The notes under the pieces were generated by a model. That model had not been told where the DNA came from, searched no databases, and saw nothing but the letters and a program-made list of their open reading frames with translations. The translations under genes were made by a program, and so were the position numbers. From positions 1 through 64,000 of the forward strand of contig JAJEIQ010000001.1 in assembly GCA_022827905.1 (NCBI GenBank): 64,000 nt of DNA. Reading direction: 5' to 3'. The stretch comes from Pseudomonadales bacterium. Lineage in GTDB: Bacteria > Pseudomonadota > Gammaproteobacteria > Pseudomonadales > Azotimanducaceae. Shown here piece after piece: positions 58,270 to 64,000 of the stretch (its first letter is position 1; the number at the start of each line of letters is the position of its first letter).

Positions 58270-59589
58270 CTACTTGCCGGCGTTGGCGGCGAACAGCGGA
58301 ATGATGTCGCCGGAAGTGACCACCCGTCGTTCCCCGGCGGCCAGTGGCGCCGCGCCGTCCAAGGCCACGGTGGTTGTGTCCACGCCTTCGGCCCTTGCCC
58401 GCAGGGCGCCCACGGTGCAGTTGTCACGGCCGCCAAGCACCGCAAACGGGTCGTAGTGATACCAGCGCATCACGTTGCCGTGGCTGATGGCGTCGATCTC
58501 ATCGTCCGGGATGCCGCCGGGAACGGTCTGGATGCTGCGCCAGATGCCCTCCGGATAGTCCGGCCACAGGCAGTCGGAGTGCGGGTAGTCGACTTCGAGC
58601 GCAATGTTGTCCATGCCGATCGCATGGCGGTTGGCGAGGCCGAAATCGTCCTCGATGAAGCAGGTGAGGATGTGGTCGCGGAAGATGTCGCTCGGCTTCC
58701 TGCCGCCGTAGTCCTTGTAGGTCCAGTCGCGGTGGTGACGATGGGTGAAATCCGCCCGCTCCAGCAGGTACGGCACCCAGCCGATGCCGCCTTCGGACAG
58801 CGCCATCTTGAGGTTCGGGTAACGGGTGAAGGCCTCCAAGGTCATCCAGTCCGCTGCCGAGTTGGCAATTGAGATGGGCATGCCGGTAATCCAAGCCTCG
58901 ATGGGCGATTCCAGCGAGGGATGCGGTGGCGAATAGCCCGTGCCGATATGGCAGTTCAAAACCACCTGCTCGTCGTTGCAGAGCGCCCAGAGCGGCTCCC
59001 AGGCTTCATTGTGAATGCTGGGCAGGCCCTTGATCGCCGGATTGTCCGGGAAGGTGACCGCCCGGCAGCCCTTGTCGACGACGCGGCGAATCTCCGCCAC
59101 CGTGGCGTCCACGTCCCACAGCGGCAGGTTTGCCATCGGCACGAAGCGCCCCGGGTGGGCGCCGCACCACTCGTCGATGTGCCAGTCGTTGTAGGCTTGC
59201 ACGATGCGCAGCGCGTTGGCCGGATCTTTCTGCGCGCGCCGCACGAACAGATCGCCGGCGAAGCCGATGAAGGTGCCGAAGCACATGGAGCCGAGCACGC
59301 CGTTGACGTTCATGTCGTCGATGCGCGCATCGACATCCCAGGAGCCCCGGCGCATCTGCTCGAAACGGGTGGGTTCCATGCCCCACTGGTGGCGCGGCCG
59401 GCCCACCACGGAGTTTAGGCCGATGCTGTTGACGGTGATGTCGTCCCAAACCCAAACCTCGGCGTTGCCGAGGTCAACCACGTGCGGTGCGTTGCCCCGC
59501 TCTGCCGCCGTGAGATGGTGCGTGAACATGCCAGGCGGCTCGACGAGGTGGTCATCGACGCTGGCAATCACTAAGTCCTCCATCTGCAT
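58270..59589 (-). CDS. Amidohydrolase-2 family metal-dependent hydrolase, paralogue of 29067
   Basis: A 439-residue TIM-barrel hydrolase beginning EDLVIASVDDHLVEPPGMFT, as in the paralogue at 29067. It has VVLNCHIGTGYSPPHPSLES, LKMALSEGGIGWVPYLLERA and LEVDYPHSDCLWPDYPEGIW with the conserved Asp and His. AGGAGG precedes the ATG. It lies 15 bp after the P450 gene on the same strand, so the P450 and amidohydrolase are probably cotranscribed. Hydrolysis or decarboxylation of an oxygenated intermediate is a reasonable but unproven role. Confidence 0.85.
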   Translation of the reverse strand: MQMEDLVIASVDDHLVEPPGMFTHHLTAAERGNAPHVVDLGNAEVWVWDDITVNSIGLNSVVGRPRHQWGMEPTRFEQMRRGSWDVDARIDDMNVNGVLGSMCFGTFIGFAGDLFVRRAQKDPANALRIVQAYNDWHIDEWCGAHPGRFVPMANLPLWDVDATVAEIRRVVDKGCRAVTFPDNPAIKGLPSIHNEAWEPLWALCNDEQVVLNCHIGTGYSPPHPSLESPIEAWITGMPISIANSAADWMTLEAFTRYPNLKMALSEGGIGWVPYLLERADFTHRHHRDWTYKDYGGRKPSDIFRDHILTCFIEDDFGLANRHAIGMDNIALEVDYPHSDCLWPDYPEGIWRSIQTVPGGIPDDEIDAISHGNVMRWYHYDPFAVLGGRDNCTVGALRARAEGVDTTTVALDGAAPLAAGERRVVTSGDIIPLFAANAGK

Positions 59590-59604
59590 GGTTGGCTCCT
59601 CCTA

Positions 59605-60843
59605 CTAAACTGCCTTCGAGGCATCCCAAGAAAGCGGCAGTTGCCGAAGGCTCAACAGACCGTCGGTGAAATAGGTCACCCGCTCGCCGGGCGTCACCTG
59701 AAACGGCGGAATGCGCCGCAGCCACTCCTCCATGGCGACCCGCAGTTCGCGGCGCGCCAAGTACGATCCCGCGCACCGGTGGGGGCCGCCGCCGAACGCC
59801 ATGTGGGGGTTGATCTTACGTTCGAGGTCGGTGTCGAACGGGCACTCGTGGCGCGCCTCGTCCCAACTCGCTATCGGCGTCTTGACGACCACCCGATCGC
59901 CGGCCTTCATCAGCACGCCGTGGAACTCGTAGTCGCGGCTGAGCACCCGGGACATGTCGATCCAGGTGTGAATGCGCAACAACTCCTCCAGCGCCAGGAT
60001 GATGCGCTCCGGATCCTGGCGCAGCCGCTGCTGCTCGTCCGGATTGTCCGCCAGCCATCGGAAGATGTGGCCCAATCCGCCGTTCACGGTGTCGAGCCCG
60101 GCGATGTACATGAGAAAGCAGTAATCCTCGATGGTCTCGTCGCTGATCCGCTCGCCGTCCACCTCCGCATCGATCAGCTCGCTCACCAGGTCATCGCCCG
60201 GATTGGCGCGCTTTTCAGCGATGAGCGCCTTCAAGTAGGCCGCGATCTCCACGCCAACCTGCTGTTTCTCCGCATCGGTGCCATCGTGAAAGAACTTCTC
60301 CTCCCAATGCAGGAACTGCTCCTTCATCTCGACCGGCAGGCCCATGATCCCCATGAATATGACGCCCGGAAACACCCGCGAGAATTCGTGCATGAACTCC
60401 ACTTGGCCGCGCCCGGCAAAGCCGTCGATGAGATCATTGGCCATCTGCCGGATGTAGCCTTCGCGGGCGTCGATGGACTTGGGGCCGAAAACCGCAGCAA
60501 TGAGCTGTCGATGGCCGGTGTGTTCCGGGGGATCGAGCATCAGCGGAACCAGCCGGCGCGGCCAGTGCGCATTGTCGCTGGCGTAGCGAATGGTGGTGGT
60601 GAACGGATCCGGGCGCTGCAGCACGTCCCGGCAGTAGGCGGCTGAGGTCACCACCCAGGCGCCGTTGTTGCTGCGGTAATCATTGGGCGTGAAGAAGATG
60701 GGCCGCTGGTCCTTGGCCAGCGCCCGATAAACCGCGTAGGGGTCGGTTTCGAATTCCGGAAAATCGGTCTCCTCCCACTGGAACACCAAATCTTCCGGGA
60801 CGTGGTCGGGTATCTTGTTGACTGTGCTTGCGGTTTCGGCCAT
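59605..60843 (-). CDS. Cytochrome P450
   Basis: From the ATG at 60843 (GGGAGG upstream) the P450 is 412 residues: IPDHVPEDLVFQWEETDFPE at the front, I-helix LMYIAGLDTVNGGLGHIFRW, K-helix EELLRIHT, and the canonical heme loop AFGGGPHRCAGSYLARRELR with Cys357. It is the closest in layout to the P450 at 35889. The frame extending to 60894 has a poor N-terminus. It heads a two-gene unit with the amidohydrolase and is divergent from the LLM gene at 60958. Confidence 0.9.
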   Translation of the reverse strand: MAETASTVNKIPDHVPEDLVFQWEETDFPEFETDPYAVYRALAKDQRPIFFTPNDYRSNNGAWVVTSAAYCRDVLQRPDPFTTTIRYASDNAHWPRRLVPLMLDPPEHTGHRQLIAAVFGPKSIDAREGYIRQMANDLIDGFAGRGQVEFMHEFSRVFPGVIFMGIMGLPVEMKEQFLHWEEKFFHDGTDAEKQQVGVEIAAYLKALIAEKRANPGDDLVSELIDAEVDGERISDETIEDYCFLMYIAGLDTVNGGLGHIFRWLADNPDEQQRLRQDPERIILALEELLRIHTWIDMSRVLSRDYEFHGVLMKAGDRVVVKTPIASWDEARHECPFDTDLERKINPHMAFGGGPHRCAGSYLARRELRVAMEEWLRRIPPFQVTPGERVTYFTDGLLSLRQLPLSWDASKAV

Positions 60844-60957
60844 GCCTACCTCCCTGCATCCTGGGCGCCCGTCGGGCGTGGATTGTGAATCCAAACGCCA
60901 TCGTGTACAACCTATTTAGATCATTTGCTTGAATTGGTTGAATTGGAAGGGGGTGCC

Positions 60958-61872
60958 ATGTCGCTGCCGCTCAAGGTGGGGCTCAACATCGTGTGGCCGA
61001 AGCCGGAGCTGGTGGTGGAATTCGCACAGCTGGCCGAGTCGCTGGGCTTCGAGTCGGTCTGGTCGGGGGAGCATGTGTGCCTGCCGAGCCGCGCCGACTG
61101 GTGGGAGGACTACCCGGCCGCGCAGATGGCGCGGGCCGCCGGGCAGCCCTTCGACGAAGGCATGGTGGTGTTCAAGCCCAGCTCCCCCTTCCTCGATCCC
61201 ATGACCGTGCTGGCGCACATCGCCGGCGCCACGTCCAGCATTCGCCTCGGCATCGGCATCTATCTGCTGGTGCTGCGCGACCCGATTCTGGTGGGGCGCA
61301 CCATCGCCTCCCTGGACGTGCTTTCCAACGGGCGGCTGGACATGGCGGTGGGGCTCGGCTGGACGCCGGACGAGTACCGCTTCACCAACAACGTCTGGGA
61401 CACGCGGGGCCGGCGCGCCGACGAGATGATCCGTTGCCTGCGCACGCTGTTCGAGGAGGACGAGCCCGAGTTCCACGGCGAGTTCTTCGACTTTCCCAGC
61501 ATCGGCTTTCAACCCAAGCCCGTGCAGCGGCCCCGCCTGCCCATTCACATTGGCGGCAACAGCCGTTCCGCAGCGCGCCGGGCCGCCACCCTCGGCGATG
61601 GCTGGTACGGCTCCGGCGGGCGCAACATCGACGACATCGTCCGCGAGGAGTTGAAGAAGGCGGGCCGCGAGGACGATGACTCCTTTCAGTTCTCCGCCAT
61701 CACCTTGGACGGCCCGCTGACCCGCAAGGACCTCGACCAGATGGCTCGAAACGGCCTGCACCGGGTGGTGGTGACGCCCTGGCCGGACACCAAGGTCGGC
61801 GAAGTGGGGGACGAGGGACTGAGCCAGCTCGAAGCCTACGCAAGGCACATCGGCCTGTCGGGACCAGCGTAA
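60958..61872 (+). CDS. LLM-class F420/FMN-dependent oxidoreductase
   Basis: The 304-residue protein from the ATG at 60958 has FAQLAESLGFESVWSGEHVC, TSSIRLGIGIYLLVLRDPIL, and NGRLDMAVGLGWTPDEYRFT, the G-L-G-W motif characteristic of the TIGR03619-like F420-dependent subgroup. RPRLPIHIGGNSRSAARRAA supplies the second conserved strand. It starts a three-gene unit (LLM, SDR, LLM). Similarity to the LLM protein at 62775 is high through the core, suggesting duplication. Confidence 0.86.
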   Translation: MSLPLKVGLNIVWPKPELVVEFAQLAESLGFESVWSGEHVCLPSRADWWEDYPAAQMARAAGQPFDEGMVVFKPSSPFLDPMTVLAHIAGATSSIRLGIGIYLLVLRDPILVGRTIASLDVLSNGRLDMAVGLGWTPDEYRFTNNVWDTRGRRADEMIRCLRTLFEEDEPEFHGEFFDFPSIGFQPKPVQRPRLPIHIGGNSRSAARRAATLGDGWYGSGGRNIDDIVREELKKAGREDDDSFQFSAITLDGPLTRKDLDQMARNGLHRVVVTPWPDTKVGEVGDEGLSQLEAYARHIGLSGPA

Positions 61873-61899
61873 GCGAAGCAACAGGACAGGAGGAGCGCC

Positions 61900-62733
61900 A
61901 TGTCACTATTTGACCTCTCTGGAAAAACCGCAGTGGTTACCGGGGCCACCAAGGGCATCGGACGCGGCGTCGTCGAGCGTCTTGCCGAGCACGGCGCCCG
62001 GGTGATCGCTTCGAGCCGCGATCAGGCCGCTTGCGAAGCGGTGGCGGCGGAGTTGAACGAGCGATACGGCAGCGGGCAGGAAATCGCCGCCGGCATCGCC
62101 TGCGACATCGACAGCCTGGAGCAGATCGATCACTTGGCAACGGCTTCCGCCGAACGTTGGGGCGGCATCGACATCCTGGTGGGCAACGCCGCCATTCTGC
62201 CCTACATGGGCCAATCGGCTGACACGCCCCCTGAGCTGTTTGACCGCATCCTCACCAGCAACCAGCACCACAACTTTCGCCTGTGCCAAGCGGTGCGCGC
62301 GAGCATGGCGGGGCGCGGCGGCGGGCGCATCGTGCTGATCGGCTCGGCATCGGGGCACATGCCCTCCCCCACGGTGCTCGCTTACGCCGTGGCCAAGGCG
62401 GGGCTTGCCCACATGGCCCGCTGCCTAGCCGATGAGTTCGCCGCCGACGGCATCACCGTCAACTGCGTGGCGCCGGGATTGATCCGCAGCTTCTCCTCAA
62501 AACCCCTGTGGGAGGATGATGCGGTGCTCGGCGCCATTACTGCCGGCATTCCGCTGCGCCGCATCGGCGAGCCGGACGATATCGCCGGCGCGGTGATTTT
62601 TCTGGCCTCGGCGGCGGGCGGCTACGTCTCCGGAGCGACTATACCGGTGGACGGTGGCCGCACCACGCTGTCGCCGCCCAACCAAGGCGCTTCGGTCACG
62701 GACCAAACCATGAAGGGCTCCACGTTCAATTAA
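61900..62733 (+). CDS. SDR-family oxidoreductase
   Basis: A 277-residue SDR preceded by AGGAGG: KTAVVTGATKGIGRGVVERL, VIASSRDQAACEA (Arg after strand 2 suggests NADP), GNAAILPYMGQSADTP, and the catalytic LIGSASGHMPSPTVLAYAVA followed by KAGLAHM. The C-terminal SGATIPVDGGRTTLSPP fits the family. It lies between two LLM genes, so all three probably act on the same intermediate series. Confidence 0.86.
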   Translation: MSLFDLSGKTAVVTGATKGIGRGVVERLAEHGARVIASSRDQAACEAVAAELNERYGSGQEIAAGIACDIDSLEQIDHLATASAERWGGIDILVGNAAILPYMGQSADTPPELFDRILTSNQHHNFRLCQAVRASMAGRGGGRIVLIGSASGHMPSPTVLAYAVAKAGLAHMARCLADEFAADGITVNCVAPGLIRSFSSKPLWEDDAVLGAITAGIPLRRIGEPDDIAGAVIFLASAAGGYVSGATIPVDGGRTTLSPPNQGASVTDQTMKGSTFN

Positions 62734-62774
62734 CGAACCGCGATAGCCAGCAACTCGTCCCAAGGAAAGGCGCC

Positions 62775-63626
62775 ATGAAGATCGGCCTGAACATCATCTC
62801 CATGAAGGCACACGAACTGGCCGCCGGTGCCGTGCTCGCCGAGGAGCTCGGCTACGAATCGCTGTGGATGGGGGAACACATCCTGCTGCCCCACGGCACC
62901 GACTATCCGGCCAAACCGCAGCCCTACGGCCCCCAGGAACTGCTCGACGTGTTCGTGCTGCTCGGCCACCTGGCCGGACGCACGTCGCGCATCCGCCTAG
63001 CCACTGGCATCGTGATGCTGCCGCTGCGGGCGCCGGTACTAGCGGCCCGGCAGATTCTGGGGGTTGACGTGCTTTCCGGCGGGCGGCTGGACCTCGCCGT
63101 CGGCCTCGGCTGGCACCCGGAGGAGTACGCCGCTGCCGGAACCGAGATGCGCACCCGCGGCAAGCGCCTCGATGAAATGCTCACGCTCATCAATGAACTG
63201 TTCCAGCCGGGCGACACCGAGTTTCAGGGCGAGTTCTACGCCATGCCGCCAACGCCCTTCGACCCTAAGCCGGTGCAGAAGCCGCGCCCGCCGTTCCTGG
63301 TCGGGGGACGCTCCGAGGCGGCCCTGCGCCGGGCGGCCCGCTGGGACGGTTGGTACGGCGTGTGCGCCTCCGTCCAGGATGCGGCGGATTGCATGGGGCG
63401 CATCGATCGCTACCGAGCCGAGTGCGGGCGCGAGCGGGAACCCTTCGAGACCGTGCTGGTGTTCTACCAAGGGGGCCCCGGCGGCGATGCGCCGCCGCGC
63501 GCCATCATCGAGGAGTTCGCGGCGCTCGGCATCGAGCGATTTGTGGTCACGCCCTGGGGCTTCGACTACGACAACGCCCTGCCGCGCATCGCCGAATACG
63601 CGCGGGAAATCGGCATCGCCGATTAG
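62775..63626 (+). CDS. LLM-class F420/FMN-dependent oxidoreductase
   Basis: The 283-residue protein begins MKIGLNIISMKAHELAAGAV. It has AEELGYESLWMGEHILLPHG, TSRIRLATGIVMLPLRAPVL, and SGGRLDLAVGLGWHPEEYAA with the G-L-G-W phosphate-binding motif, plus RPPFLVGGRSEAALRRAARW. It is a close relative of the LLM protein at 60958. Its stop overlaps the stop of the minus-strand transporter gene by 4 bp. Confidence 0.86.
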   Translation: MKIGLNIISMKAHELAAGAVLAEELGYESLWMGEHILLPHGTDYPAKPQPYGPQELLDVFVLLGHLAGRTSRIRLATGIVMLPLRAPVLAARQILGVDVLSGGRLDLAVGLGWHPEEYAAAGTEMRTRGKRLDEMLTLINELFQPGDTEFQGEFYAMPPTPFDPKPVQKPRPPFLVGGRSEAALRRAARWDGWYGVCASVQDAADCMGRIDRYRAECGREREPFETVLVFYQGGPGGDAPPRAIIEEFAALGIERFVVTPWGFDYDNALPRIAEYAREIGIAD

Positions 63627-64000
63627 CCAGCGGCCGCTGCTTCGCGGGCGTCGAGCTTGGCCCGCACACGGGCGTGGGCGTCCTCGGTCAGGTCGAAGCG
63701 CAACAGGAACACCAAGGCGCCCACGGAGATCATGACCGCGGGCAACACCGTGTAGAGCACGCGGATGGTCATCAGCGTGCCCTCCGACTGCGCCACGTTC
63801 GGCTCGAACCCGGCCCATTGCAGCAGGATGCCCGTTAGCGCCGCCACTACGCCGGCCGCCCCCTTGCGGATGAAGTTCCAGATGGCGAAGTAGGAGCCCT
63901 CCTTGCGCTCGCCGGTCTCGTGCTCATCGAAATCCACCACGTCGGCCTGCACCGAAGGGCCCACCACGGTGCCGATGCCGGTGCCGATGCCGGTGCCCAT
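63623..64000 (-). CDS. 3' end of a GPH-type (MelB-like) MFS transporter, cut by the window edge
   Basis: The last 125 residues of a membrane carrier: PSVQADVVDFDEHETGERKE, GSYFAIWNFIRKGAAGVVAA and two or three further hydrophobic helices. D-V-V-D-x-D-E-x-x-T-G-x-R-x-E-G is a hallmark of glycoside-pentoside-hexuronide:cation symporters, many of which in such genomes carry other organic solutes. The ATG at the edge is in frame but is unlikely to be the start; the gene should continue for about 300 residues beyond 64000. Confidence 0.75.
   Translation of the reverse strand: MGTGIGTGIGTVVGPSVQADVVDFDEHETGERKEGSYFAIWNFIRKGAAGVVAALTGILLQWAGFEPNVAQSEGTLMTIRVLYTVLPAVMISVGALVFLLRFDLTEDAHARVRAKLDAREAAAAG
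63968..64000. repeat. Short in-frame 12-bp tandem repeat in the transporter gene
   Basis: The unit GGTGCCGATGCC is repeated nearly three times at the window edge, encoding an alternating Gly-Thr-Gly-Ile run. It may continue beyond the window. Such runs can vary in number by slippage. Confidence 0.5.

Noticed and set aside
1-64000. tRNA, rRNA, tmRNA or riboswitch genes
   Set aside because: I looked for cloverleaf-like ends, conserved rRNA blocks and known riboswitch cores and saw none that held up.
1-64000. A polyketide or non-ribosomal peptide cluster
   Set aside because: The AMP-binding proteins are stand-alone ligases without carrier, condensation or ketosynthase domains.

Overview
The window is a high-GC (about 65% by eye) Gram-negative-type chromosome segment, almost fully coding, with strong GGAGG ribosome sites and short directons that switch strand often. 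The gene mix resembles large-genome environmental or symbiotic proteobacteria and related deep lineages that use many different carboxylic acids. The IS21-type terminus and the toxin-antitoxin modules fit a proteobacterium. The exact lineage cannot be fixed from this sequence. No rRNA, tRNA or CRISPR array was seen.

Left edge (1-3281): an accessory scar. It holds an IS21-family terminus, a small membrane ORF, an SRPBCC protein, an intact VapC-type toxin with AbrB antitoxin, an intact MazF-type toxin with ribbon-helix-helix antitoxin, and broken pieces of DUF2834 and DUF4143 genes.

Main body (3282-45003): a dense catabolic region. It contains four crotonases, seven acyl-CoA dehydrogenases (six of them in three adjacent pairs), seven luciferase-like (LLM) flavin/F420 oxidoreductases, five of the window's ten SDRs, two P450s, an acyl-CoA ligase, a tandem-fused class III CoA-transferase, a MaoC/FAS1-like dehydratase, an MmgE/PrpD protein, an amidohydrolase, and a molybdopterin oxidoreductase with its four-cluster Fe-S partner. 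A ten-gene minus-strand operon (22885 down to 12291) carries a ligase, an acyl-CoA dehydrogenase pair, a crotonase, two SDRs and two hydrolases. A long plus-strand run (23029-35882) carries transport, P450, SDR, CoA-transfer, amidohydrolase, molybdoenzyme and a second dehydrogenase pair.

Second scar (45004-48312): a lower-GC gamma-glutamyltransferase gene sits against the 3' remnant of a different molybdoenzyme. Remnants of a GFA-family gene, a DUF3800 gene and a parDE module follow.

Right part (48322-64000): the catabolic theme resumes with five SDRs, PhyH and TauD-type dioxygenases, a second acyl-CoA ligase, two paralogous alpha/beta hydrolases, a Ddn-like deazaflavin-dependent protein, a second amidohydrolase, a third P450, three LLM proteins and the 3' end of a GPH-type transporter.

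Taken together, the genes would activate an acid to its CoA thioester (ligases, CoA-transferase), oxygenate it (P450s, PhyH, TauD), and shorten or open it by beta-oxidation-like chemistry (paired dehydrogenases, crotonases, SDRs, hydrolases). A bulky polycyclic or branched substrate such as a steroid or terpenoid is a reasonable inference, not a demonstrated fact. There is no thiolase and no recognisable catabolic transcription regulator in the window. A family of GC-rich inverted-repeat elements (five copies) lies in the intergenic gaps.
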